Assembly (NCBI RefSeq): GCF_052065755.1
Contig: NZ_JBQHTK010000006.1
Coordinates: 62,001-126,000 of the forward strand
From: Allocoprococcus sp004560705
GTDB taxonomy: Bacteria; Bacillota; Clostridia; Lachnospirales; Lachnospiraceae
DNA length: 64,000 bases
Reading direction: 5' to 3'
Shown: positions 53,901-61,044 of the stretch, piece by piece
Position numbering within the stretch: position 1 is the stretch's first letter
Layout: each line of letters opens with the position of its first letter
Notes under the pieces: model-generated
What the model saw: the letters and a program-made list of their open reading frames with translations, nothing else
What the model was told of the DNA's origin: nothing
Database searches by the model: none
Program-made: the position numbers and the translations under genes

Positions 53901-54182
53901 ATCGAGGCGGAGATGATCAACAAGCTGCAGGAAGGAAGACCGAACATGCTGGATCTGATCACAAACGGAAAGATCGATCTGATCGTGAATACCCCGATCG
54001 GAAAAGACCGGATCTGGGATGACAGCTACCTGCGAAAAGCGGCAATCAAGAAGAAAGTACCGTACATGACGACAATTGCGGCAGCAAAGGCAACCGTAAG
54101 CGGAATCAAATCCATGAAGAAGCAGGGATGCGGAGAAGTTAGATCCCTTCAGGAACTTCACTGTATGATTCATGATAAATAA
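50958..54182 (+). CDS. carB: Carbamoyl-phosphate synthase large subunit
   Basis: A 1074-residue enzyme that makes carbamoyl phosphate from bicarbonate, ammonia and two ATP, for arginine and pyrimidines. Two homologous ATP-grasp halves are visible: the first opens [22 protein letters not shown] (about 10), the second [22 protein letters not shown] (about 555). Each is followed by its own ATP site ([32 protein letters not shown]). The C-terminal MGS-like allosteric domain (about 935-1074) reads [21 protein letters not shown]. carA, the glutaminase subunit, is not adjacent. Gene has its own promoter and terminator. Confidence 0.97.
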   Translation: [1074 protein letters not shown]

Positions 54183-54193
54183 ATAGATAGTAT

Positions 54194-54226
54194 AAAGGTA
54201 TCGGTAGTTTTACTGATACCTTTTTT
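54194..54226 (+). terminator. Terminator of carB
   Basis: AAAGGTATCGGTA and TACTGATACCTTT pair over 13 bp with one G-U pair, loop GTTT, then a T6 tract. The -10 of the next gene starts five bases later. Confidence 0.93.
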
Positions 54227-54227
54227 C

Positions 54228-54236
54228 TGCTATAAT
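54228..54236 (+). promoter_or_regulatory. Extended -10 promoter of rlmH, abutting the carB terminator
   Basis: TGCTATAAT is an extended -10; the -35 region (TTTTAC, 54208-54213) falls in the terminator loop and is weak. Confidence 0.6.
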
Positions 54237-54270
54237 TAGTTCCGGACTATATGAAAAAGGATGGTAAAAT

Positions 54271-54750
54271 ATGAAAATTACGTTACTTACAGTAGGTAAA
54301 ATAAAAGAAAAATACTTGAAAGACGCAATCGCAGAATATTCAAAACGGCTGAGTAAATATTGCAAGCTGGAGATCATCGAAGTGGCAGATGAAAAAACTC
54401 CGGATAATGCAAGTGAAGTTGTAGAAAATGTAATACGGGATAAAGAAGGAGAAAGACTTCTGAAATATGTCAAAGATGATACATTTGTGATTACGCTGGA
54501 AATTAAAGGGAAAATGATGACTTCTGAGGAATTGGCAGAGAAGATCGATACTCTGGGAATACGCGGAGTCAGTCATATTATGTTTATTATCGGCGGGTCG
54601 ATCGGACTCGGGGAAGATGTGATAAAACGGTCGGATTTTGCGCTTAGTTTTTCGAAAATGACGTTTCCGCATCAATTGATGAGGGTGATTCTGCTGGAGC
54701 AGATTTACCGGAGTTATCGGATTATTGCGGGGGAGCCGTATCATAAATAA
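54271..54750 (+). CDS. rlmH: 23S rRNA (pseudouridine-1915-N3)-methyltransferase RlmH
   Basis: A 159-residue SPOUT-fold methyltransferase that uses SAM to methylate pseudouridine 1915 in helix 69 of 23S rRNA. It starts MKITLLTVGKIKEKYLKDAI; the SAM knot has FIIGGSIGLGEDVIKRSDFALSFSKMTFPHQLMRVILLEQIYRSYRI, the strongly conserved C-terminal half, and ends GEPYHK as in the E. coli protein. Single gene with its own promoter. Confidence 0.97.
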   Translation: MKITLLTVGKIKEKYLKDAIAEYSKRLSKYCKLEIIEVADEKTPDNASEVVENVIRDKEGERLLKYVKDDTFVITLEIKGKMMTSEELAEKIDTLGIRGVSHIMFIIGGSIGLGEDVIKRSDFALSFSKMTFPHQLMRVILLEQIYRSYRIIAGEPYHK

Positions 54751-54832
54751 TAGCGAGAAAATCTACTACAAAATTTGATTATACTGCCCAATCCTTGTCA
54801 GGTTTCTCCCTCTTTTTTGTACATTTTACACC

Positions 54833-54860
54833 TTGTTATTTAAAAAAATGAGACTATAAT
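54833..54860 (+). promoter_or_regulatory. Promoter of gldA
   Basis: TTGTTA (54833-54838), 16-bp spacer, TATAAT (54855-54860). Confidence 0.7.
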
Positions 54861-54865
54861 AGAGA

Positions 54866-54883
54866 ATGTTAAAAGATTAACAA
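54866..54883. promoter_or_regulatory. Rex operator candidate upstream of gldA
   Basis: ATGTTAAAAGATTAACAA matches the Rex consensus TTGTTAA-N4-TTAACAA at 13 of 14 fixed positions. It lies just downstream of the -10, over the transcription start, and ends three bases before the ribosome site AAGGAGG. Confidence 0.7.
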
Positions 54884-54900
54884 GCAAGGAGGCATTTGTA

Positions 54901-55998
54901 ATGGCAAGACTTAGAATGATGCGTGCACCACAGAAATATGTGCAAGGAAGAGATGCTCTTTTCAAATTTCATGAAGAGATGAAAGAACTGGGAGATAAAT
55001 GGTTATTTATCTGTTCAAAAAGTGGGCATAAGATGTGCCATGACAAAATTGAAAAGAGTTTTGATGGAACGGAGGATCTTCGCGTTTATGAAATCTTCGG
55101 TGGAATTTCCAGTACCGGTGAGATTGAAAGAATGCGTAAACTCGTAAAAGAGAATGGAATCAATGTTGTTGTGGGTGTTGGTGGAGGATCAGCAATCGAT
55201 ACTGCAAAAGCTACAGCATATTATGAAAAATTACCTGTTGTGATTGTTCCTACCGTGGTAGCAACGGATGCTCCTTGCACAGGACTTTCCGTAATATATA
55301 ACGATGATGAAACGTTTAACAGTTATTTGTTCTATCCAAAGAATCCGGAAGCTGTCATTGTAGATAGTGATATAATTGCAAAAGCACCTGTGAAATTCCT
55401 GGTTGCAGGTATGGGGGATGCACTTGGTACTTATTTTGAAGCAAGAGCATGTGAAAGAACAGATGCGCCAAGTCTTGAATTTGGAGGAATTACCAGATCT
55501 GCAATGGCGCTCTGCAAGCTTTGTTATGAGACATTGAAAGAATATGGAGCAGCAGCAAAACATGCATGTGAGAATCAGGTAGTAACCCCTGCGTTGGATG
55601 CAATTATTGAGGCGAATGTATATTTGTCAGGTGTGGGCGCTGACAACGGAGGACTTGCAGTAGCCCATTCATTTTACAATGGTCTAACAGCACTTGGAGG
55701 ACACAGTGCACCGCATGGTAATTGTGTTGCATTTGGAACGTTGGTACAGCTTGTCCTGGAAGGTGCTTCAAAAGAAGAGTTCAAAGAAGTACAGGATTTT
55801 TGCCGGGAAGTAGGACTTCCGGTTACGCTGGAAGAAATTGGAGTGACTACCAAAGAAGAAATCAAAGTAATTGCAGAAAAATCTTGTGTGGAAGGAGAAT
55901 CCATCCATAATATGGTAGCAGATGTTACTCCTGCACAGCTTTATGATGCGATTGTTACGGCTGATTCTTTGGGAAGGGCGGTATTGCAGAAGAATTAA
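54901..55998 (+). CDS. gldA: Glycerol dehydrogenase
   Basis: A 365-residue zinc-dependent polyol dehydrogenase that interconverts glycerol and dihydroxyacetone with NAD. NAD block: NVVVGVGGGSAIDTAKATAYY (about 90); substrate loop VPTVVATDAPCTGLSVIY; metal ligands in GMGDALGTYFEAR (Asp about 172) and AVAHSFYNGLTALGGHSAPHGNCVAFG (two His about 255-272). The start follows CAAGGAGG. No dihydroxyacetone kinase lies next to it. The upstream Rex-type site suggests that it is a redox sink expressed when NADH is high. Confidence 0.93.
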   Translation: MARLRMMRAPQKYVQGRDALFKFHEEMKELGDKWLFICSKSGHKMCHDKIEKSFDGTEDLRVYEIFGGISSTGEIERMRKLVKENGINVVVGVGGGSAIDTAKATAYYEKLPVVIVPTVVATDAPCTGLSVIYNDDETFNSYLFYPKNPEAVIVDSDIIAKAPVKFLVAGMGDALGTYFEARACERTDAPSLEFGGITRSAMALCKLCYETLKEYGAAAKHACENQVVTPALDAIIEANVYLSGVGADNGGLAVAHSFYNGLTALGGHSAPHGNCVAFGTLVQLVLEGASKEEFKEVQDFCREVGLPVTLEEIGVTTKEEIKVIAEKSCVEGESIHNMVADVTPAQLYDAIVTADSLGRAVLQKN

Positions 55999-56017
55999 TT
56001 GAAAAGTAATATTAACG

Positions 56018-56082
56018 AAGGGAGAGGAAGCGCATTCCATGTCTTTATGAAAAGATGTTGAGGATGTGCCTTCTCTTTTTCT
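56018..56082 (+). terminator. Terminator of gldA
   Basis: GAGAGGAAGCGCATTCC and GGATGTGCCTTCTC pair imperfectly with a long loop, followed by T5 and a further T-rich stretch. Confidence 0.65.
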
Positions 56083-56202
56083 GTTTATCATTTCTTATTA
56101 AATTTAGTATATCATTATATGAAGTGAATATAACTATATGGATTTATATTTTTTTGAATATTAATAGAAATAATCTATAATTAGAAACGTATATTACTAT
56201 TA

Positions 56203-56236
56203 CCAATTGGACTCTTTATAGGAATCGTGATAGCAT
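56203..56236 (+). promoter_or_regulatory. Candidate promoter of the desulfidase/ECF cluster with a CCAATTGG palindrome
   Basis: CCAATTGGAC (56203-56212) contains a TTGGAC -35 candidate; TAGCAT (56231-56236) lies 18 bp on. The same 10-mer with an 18-bp spacing to a -10 recurs before the merR gene. The rest of the 257-base gap from gldA is very AT-rich with no gene. Confidence 0.4.
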
Positions 56237-56256
56237 AGAGCAGATGGAGGTATAAC

Positions 56257-56829
56257 ATGAAAAGACTGTTAATTGTATCACATTGTATTCTGAATACAGC
56301 TTCCAAAGTGGCAATGGATGAAAAAGAGCTTCAAGAGGAATACGAATTGAGACTTACATTGATGACAAAGGTAATGGAAAACGATATTCAGCTTCTGCAG
56401 CTCCCCTGCCCGGAATTCATCCTGTATGGCTCAAGAAGATGGGGACACGTAAAAGATCAGTTTGATCATCCGCATTTTCGTAAAGAATGCCGCAAGATGT
56501 TAGAACCGGTTCTCATGCAGCTGGAGGAATATCTAAGATATCCGGATGAGTACCAGGTGCTGGGAATCGTATCTGTGGATGGAAGCCCAAGCTGCGGTTA
56601 TGGTCTTACCTGCAGGGGAAACTGGGGCGGAGAATTATCCGGAAATATGGATGAAGTTTCAGTTAAGGTGGGTACTTGTAAAGGCGTGAAGGAACCGGGA
56701 GTATTGATGGAAATTCTGGAAAAAGAATTAAAAGAACGGGAACTTCAGGTACCGATTTACAATATGAAAGATACAATTCAGTTGTTAGACTCCGTTTCTG
56801 GTAAGGAAACAAGCAAAAAGAATTGTTGA
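56257..56829 (+). CDS. TudS-related putative desulfidase (DUF523-like)
   Basis: A 190-residue protein related to DUF523/TudS. TudS enzymes use a [4Fe-4S] cluster held by three Cys to strip sulfur from thiouracil-type compounds. Three fitting cysteines are seen: C10 in LLIVSHCILN, C51 in LQLPCPEF (with Glu53), and C113 in VDGSPSCGYG (with Ser110/112). I recall this subfamily under the name CD3072 in C. difficile, beside an ECF S component (CD3073) as here. The start follows TGGAGG. The ECF genes follow in one direction with a 54-base gap, so uptake of a thiolated small compound and removal of its sulfur is the best hypothesis. A different sulfur-related reaction is possible. Confidence 0.75.
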   Translation: MKRLLIVSHCILNTASKVAMDEKELQEEYELRLTLMTKVMENDIQLLQLPCPEFILYGSRRWGHVKDQFDHPHFRKECRKMLEPVLMQLEEYLRYPDEYQVLGIVSVDGSPSCGYGLTCRGNWGGELSGNMDEVSVKVGTCKGVKEPGVLMEILEKELKERELQVPIYNMKDTIQLLDSVSGKETSKKNC

Positions 56830-56883
56830 AAAAACCAGAACAGTAACATACATCTATAGGATGAGAAAGAAGGAGAAACAACT

Positions 56884-57444
56884 ATGAAAAACAGAAAAGT
56901 GTATGTAACAGCATTTTGCGGAGTGTGTGTGGCGATGAATATCGTTCTCGGTATCATTACAGCAGCACTTGGAATTCCGCTGTACCTTGATACTTTGGGA
57001 ACGGTTCTTTCTGCAGCGATTCTTGGACCGGTTCCGGGTATGATCGTGGGATCATTAAGCAATATTATTACAGGACTTATGTACAGTGTTACAGATATTC
57101 CGTTCTTCCTTGTAAATATGGCGGTAGGTCTGGTCGTTGGTCTTGTTGCCAAGAAGTTCACATGGTCTATTATCCCGGCAATTGTAACAGGTCTTGCATT
57201 AAGTGTGATCTGTCCTGCAATCGGAACACCGATCGGTATTTATGTATATGGTGGTCTGAACGGTTCTGTATCAGATATGCTAGTTACAGCATTAGTACAG
57301 GGAGGAAAGAGTATTTTCCAGGCATCATTCCTGAGAAATATCGCTTCTAACCTGATCGATAAGGTTGGAACCTGTATTATCGGCTGGGCACTGATTAAGG
57401 CAATGCCGGCGCGATTCCTGGATAATTTCAAAAAAGAGCAGTAA
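56884..57444 (+). CDS. ECF transporter S component (CD3073-like)
   Basis: A 186-residue integral membrane protein with about six helices, glycine-rich and with no charged interior, as in substrate-binding S components of energy-coupling-factor transporters. It begins MKNRKVYVTAFCGVCVAMNIVLG with the N-terminal helix that contacts EcfT in this family, and shows GPVPGMIVGSLSNIITGLMY and CPAIGTPIGIYVYGG. ThiW/HmpT-type S components look similar, but the linked desulfidase gene makes a thio-compound a more likely substrate. The start follows AAGGAG. The gene lies 9 bases before ecfA1. Confidence 0.85.
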   Translation: MKNRKVYVTAFCGVCVAMNIVLGIITAALGIPLYLDTLGTVLSAAILGPVPGMIVGSLSNIITGLMYSVTDIPFFLVNMAVGLVVGLVAKKFTWSIIPAIVTGLALSVICPAIGTPIGIYVYGGLNGSVSDMLVTALVQGGKSIFQASFLRNIASNLIDKVGTCIIGWALIKAMPARFLDNFKKEQ

Positions 57445-57453
57445 GGAATAAGA

Positions 57454-58323
57454 ATGATTAAGATAAAAGACTTAATACACAAATATACAGTATGGGAGTC
57501 CGAAACCGAAAAAAGCAAAAAGACAGTATTGGATGGGATATCATTAGATATCCCATCCGGTCAATTTGTGGCAATATTAGGTGCAAATGGTTCCGGTAAA
57601 TCGACGCTTGCCAAACATCTGAATGTGCTTCTGTTACCGGATGAAGGAACGGTCTGGATCAATGGAAAGAAAACGGAGGACAGAGCAGCTTTATGGGAAA
57701 TTAGAGAAAAAGTCGGTATGGTTTTTCAGAATCCGGACAACCAGATCATCGGAACCAGTGTGGAAGAAGATGTGGCGTTTGGGCCGGAAAATAAGAATCT
57801 GGAACCGAATGAGATCCAGAAAAGAGTGACAACCAGTCTGAAAGAAGTCGGACTTCTTGAAAAGAGAAAAGCCTCTCCTTTCCGGTTGTCGGGAGGGCAG
57901 AAGCAGCGGGTTGCCATTGCCGGTGTTCTGGCAGGTCTGCCAAAATGTATTGTTCTAGATGAACCGACAGCCATGCTTGATCCGAAATCCAGAAAAGAAG
58001 TTTTACAAGTGGTACATGAATTAAATAAACAAAAAGGAATAACCGTGATCCTGATCACCCATCATACGGATGAGGTAGTAGATGCAGATCAGATTATTGT
58101 GATGGACAAGGGACACATTATAAAAAAGGGAACTCCAACAGAGATTTTTCAGGATCTGGAGCTGCTTCGAAGCGTAAAAATGGATGTGCCACAGGTGACG
58201 GAACTTGCGCAAAGACTCTATCAGGACGGTGTTCCCCTGGAACTTCCGGTTCTGACGGAGGAACAGTTTTTGGAACAGATGATGAAAATAAAGAACCATA
58301 TGGAAGGGGGAATCCGAAAATGA
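57454..58323 (+). CDS. ecfA1: ECF transporter ATPase A1
   Basis: A 289-residue ABC ATPase that powers the ECF transporter. It has ILGANGSGKSTLAKHLNVLL (Walker A, about 44), FQNPDNQIIGTSVEEDVAFGPEN (Q-loop), LSGGQKQRVAIAG (signature, about 145) and CIVLDEPTAMLDPKSR (Walker B). The NPDNQ...EEDVAFGPEN block is specific to EcfA/CbiO proteins. The C-terminal 80 residues are of the A-component dimer type. It overlaps ecfA2 by four bases (ATGA). Confidence 0.95.
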   Translation: MIKIKDLIHKYTVWESETEKSKKTVLDGISLDIPSGQFVAILGANGSGKSTLAKHLNVLLLPDEGTVWINGKKTEDRAALWEIREKVGMVFQNPDNQIIGTSVEEDVAFGPENKNLEPNEIQKRVTTSLKEVGLLEKRKASPFRLSGGQKQRVAIAGVLAGLPKCIVLDEPTAMLDPKSRKEVLQVVHELNKQKGITVILITHHTDEVVDADQIIVMDKGHIIKKGTPTEIFQDLELLRSVKMDVPQVTELAQRLYQDGVPLELPVLTEEQFLEQMMKIKNHMEGGIRK

Positions 58324-59183
58324 TGGAAGTAAGAAATCTCACTTTTACATATGGGAAGAAGACTGTAAATGAATGCAAGGTTCTGGATGATATTTCGTTT
58401 GAAATCAGAGAAGGAGAATTGATTGGCCTGATTGGCTCTTCAGGATCTGGGAAAACAACACTGATCAAACATTTGAATGGACTTTTGAAAGCTGATTCTG
58501 GAGATATTCTGTTTCATGGACAAAGTATTTACGATAAAAAATATGTATTATCTAAATTGAGGAAAGAGGTTGGTCTTGTTTTTCAATATCCCGAACAACA
58601 GCTTTTTAAAAACACGGTGCTTGCGGATGTCAGTTTCGGCCCGCTGAATATGGGATTGTCGCACGAAGATGCGGAAAAATCGGCAAAAGAGAGTCTGGAA
58701 CTGGTCGGAATTGATTCGGACTATTACTATGTAAGTCCTCTTGAATTATCCGGAGGACAGAAGCGCTGTGTCGCCATTGCAGGTGTTCTTGCGATGAACC
58801 CGAAGATTCTTGTTATGGACGAGCCTGCTGCCGGACTGGATCCGGGGACCCGCAGGAGTATTTACCAGCTGGTAAAAAGAATCAAAAAGGAGCGGCAGAT
58901 TGCAGTTGTTCTTGTTTCTCATCATATGGAGGATGTGGCAGAATATGCGGATAGAGTGCTTGTGCTTCATGATCACAGGCTTGTAAGACAAGGAACGGTC
59001 AGAGAGATTTTCAACCAGATTGATTATCTGAAAAGCATTGGAATCGGTGTACCTCAGATCACAGATGTTACAGAGAAACTTCGTCTGTCCGGTTTTCCGA
59101 TTGAACATGCGGCTATTACTGTGGATGAGGCTGAAAAAATGATTCTCGAAGTGCTTCAAAAAAGGAAAGGAGAGCGCAGATGA
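58320..59183 (+). CDS. ecfA2: ECF transporter ATPase A2
   Basis: A 287-residue ABC ATPase pairing with A1. Walker A LIGSSGSGKTTLIKHLNGLL (about 40), FQYPEQQLFKNTVLADVSFGPLN, signature LSGGQKRCVAIAGVLAMNP (Cys where Arg is usual, about 140), Walker B ILVMDEPAAGLDPGTR. The start overlaps the A1 stop; two ATGs (58320 and 58323) are adjacent and either could be used. It overlaps ecfT by four bases, so all ECF genes are translationally linked. Confidence 0.95.
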   Translation: MMEVRNLTFTYGKKTVNECKVLDDISFEIREGELIGLIGSSGSGKTTLIKHLNGLLKADSGDILFHGQSIYDKKYVLSKLRKEVGLVFQYPEQQLFKNTVLADVSFGPLNMGLSHEDAEKSAKESLELVGIDSDYYYVSPLELSGGQKRCVAIAGVLAMNPKILVMDEPAAGLDPGTRRSIYQLVKRIKKERQIAVVLVSHHMEDVAEYADRVLVLHDHRLVRQGTVREIFNQIDYLKSIGIGVPQITDVTEKLRLSGFPIEHAAITVDEAEKMILEVLQKRKGERR

Positions 59184-59983
59184 TACGAGATATTACGATC
59201 GGACAGTATTATGCAAATACCTCGGTTGTCCATAACATGGATCCCCGTACAAAATTGATGGGGGTACTGGTTTATGTGCTTACTCTTTTTCTGGTGAAAA
59301 ACCCCCTTCTGTACCTGGTATATCTTGGAATTGTTTTCGTATTATATCACGTTTCAAAGGTTCCGCTTTCATTTATGCTGAAAGGACTGAAGGGGATAAT
59401 AATTCTGCTGATTTTTACGTTCTGCTTTCGCCTGATTTGTACACCAGGGAATGTAGTAGCAAAGTTCTGGATTTTTCAAATCACGGAAGAAGGAATCATA
59501 AAAGCCATCAGCCTTACCTCCAGAATCGCATTAATGATTCTGGGTGCATCTTTGTTATCCTATACAACAACACCAAAGGAGATGGCAGATGGACTGGAAA
59601 AAGCACTTTCTGGATTGGAGAAGTTTCATATACCGGTGCATGACATGACGGTGATCGTCATGATTGCGTTTCGCTTTATTCCGATTCTTCTGGAAGAGAT
59701 CAACGTTCTTATGGATGCTCAGGCGGCCCGGGGTGTAGAATTTGAAAAATGCTCTGTTTTGAAAAAGTGCAAAAATGTGCTGACGCTTCTGATGCCATTA
59801 TTCATGTCAACAGTAAGAAGATCATCTGATCTTGCGATGGCGATGGAAGCAAGAGGATATTCCGGAGATAAGCCAACTTCTAAAATGTACCCGTTGGTGT
59901 ATCAAAAGCGGGACAGGATTGCATATGTTGTTTTGTTCTTCTTTGCTGTTCTGATGACCAGCTTACGAATCTGTCACGTCTGA
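59180..59983 (+). CDS. ecfT: ECF transporter transmembrane component T
   Basis: A 267-residue membrane protein that links the S component to the two ATPases. It starts IRDITIGQYYANTSVVHNMDPRTKLMGVLVYVLTLF, with the typical VHxxDPRTKL motif before helix 1. The coupling helices with AQAARGVEFEK (about 180) and ALAMEARGY in the form AMAMEARGYSGDKPTS (about 225) carry the ARG motifs that dock into the ATPases. Together with the S, A1 and A2 genes it forms a complete transporter with a dedicated S component. Confidence 0.95.
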   Translation: MIRDITIGQYYANTSVVHNMDPRTKLMGVLVYVLTLFLVKNPLLYLVYLGIVFVLYHVSKVPLSFMLKGLKGIIILLIFTFCFRLICTPGNVVAKFWIFQITEEGIIKAISLTSRIALMILGASLLSYTTTPKEMADGLEKALSGLEKFHIPVHDMTVIVMIAFRFIPILLEEINVLMDAQAARGVEFEKCSVLKKCKNVLTLLMPLFMSTVRRSSDLAMAMEARGYSGDKPTSKMYPLVYQKRDRIAYVVLFFFAVLMTSLRICHV

Positions 59984-60000
59984 TCGAGTAATGATTCCAA

Positions 60001-60037
60001 TTGGACAATCTTGAAACTCTGTAGTAAGATGAGAGTT
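60001..60037 (+). promoter_or_regulatory. Promoter and dyad in front of the merR gene
   Basis: TTGGAC (60001-60006) and TAAGAT (60025-60030) are 18 bp apart; the CCAATTGGAC 10-mer at 59998-60007 matches the one before the desulfidase gene. AACTCT (60015-60020) and AGAGTT (60032-60037) are perfect inverted repeats 11 bases apart around the -10, a likely autoregulatory operator. Confidence 0.5.
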
Positions 60038-60084
60038 AGAGGCAGTAAAACACGGTGTATTTTGTTTGAAGGAGCATCTGTATT

Positions 60085-60927
60085 ATGAGAGAAAATTATC
60101 TTAGTATTGGAGAAATGGCCCACATTAATAACACAACAGTCCCGACACTCCGATTATATGATTCGCTTGGACTATTAAAACCATACTATACCGATCCAGA
60201 AACCCATTACCGATACTATGATATCAAACAAAACGCCCGCTTTGACATGATTCAGTATATGAAAGAACTGGGGATGGAATTAAAGGAAATCCGGGAAGTC
60301 CTGGATTCGGAAGATTTGCGTAAGATTGAATCGGTTCTTATCAGGAAAAGAGAACAGACCATACAGGATATCGAACATTTGAAAATCCAGCGAGATGCAA
60401 TCGATCGGGCCATCGGCAGTATTGAAAGATACAGCAAATCTCCAAGCAGGGGAACGATCACATTGGAATATATACCGGCCAGGCGGATCTATTCGATGGA
60501 TACGGATGTAAATTTCTATGATCATGATATCGATACATATGAAAAAATTCTCAAGCAATTAAAACATAAACTGATCGATCATGACGTCCCGCCGGTTTAT
60601 TATTGCAATGCCGGTACTCTTATGAAAAAAGAAGATTTCATCCGGAAGCAATATATTTCCAATAAGATTTTTGTATTTGTAGATGAGCATTTTCCATTGA
60701 TTCATCAGACAGAAGTGATAGAAAACAATATGTATGCCTGCATTTATCTGGATGAGTTTGATTCAGAAAAAGAGTATGCCGAGCTGCTGCTTAGACATTG
60801 TAAAGATGAGCAGTTTGAAATTACAGGTGATTATATTTGTGAAGTGCTTACAGAGTTTAACGTTTTTGATTGTGAAAAAAGGTCCATGTATCTGCGCCTG
60901 CAGGTTCCTGTAAGTTTCTCAAAATAG
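60085..60927 (+). CDS. MerR family transcriptional regulator, BmrR-like with GyrI-like effector domain
   Basis: A 280-residue regulator. N-terminal winged helix (about 1-75): YLSIGEMAHINNTTVPTLRLYDSLGLLKP ... THYRYYDIKQ, the MerR HTH plus wing. A dimerisation coiled coil (about 80-120) follows, and residues about 130-280 look like a GyrI-like ligand-binding domain (TLEYIPARRIYSMDTDVNFYDHD). BmrR-type proteins bind organic molecules and twist promoters with a 19-bp spacer into an active shape. One such promoter lies directly downstream, before the dehydrogenase-like gene. The start follows GAAGGAG. The gene stands between the ECF cluster and its likely target. Confidence 0.9.
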   Translation: MRENYLSIGEMAHINNTTVPTLRLYDSLGLLKPYYTDPETHYRYYDIKQNARFDMIQYMKELGMELKEIREVLDSEDLRKIESVLIRKREQTIQDIEHLKIQRDAIDRAIGSIERYSKSPSRGTITLEYIPARRIYSMDTDVNFYDHDIDTYEKILKQLKHKLIDHDVPPVYYCNAGTLMKKEDFIRKQYISNKIFVFVDEHFPLIHQTEVIENNMYACIYLDEFDSEKEYAELLLRHCKDEQFEITGDYICEVLTEFNVFDCEKRSMYLRLQVPVSFSK

Positions 60928-60964
60928 TACAAAAATAATTAATAAAATAATTTTAGAAACCTCC

Positions 60965-60995
60965 TTGACTCTCACCTTGCATGAGACGATATCAT
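60965..60995 (+). promoter_or_regulatory. MerR-type promoter with 19-bp spacer before the dehydrogenase-like gene
   Basis: TTGACT (60965-60970) and TATCAT (60990-60995) are 19 bp apart rather than 17. The spacer region holds the dyad TCTCA-N7-TGAGA (60970-60986), centred at 60978. This arrangement is the hallmark of promoters activated by MerR-family proteins, and a merR gene lies immediately upstream. Confidence 0.75.
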
Positions 60996-61044
60996 GTAAG
61001 TAAGTTAATAAGTGATGAACAATCAATCAAAGGAGGTTTTTCTT

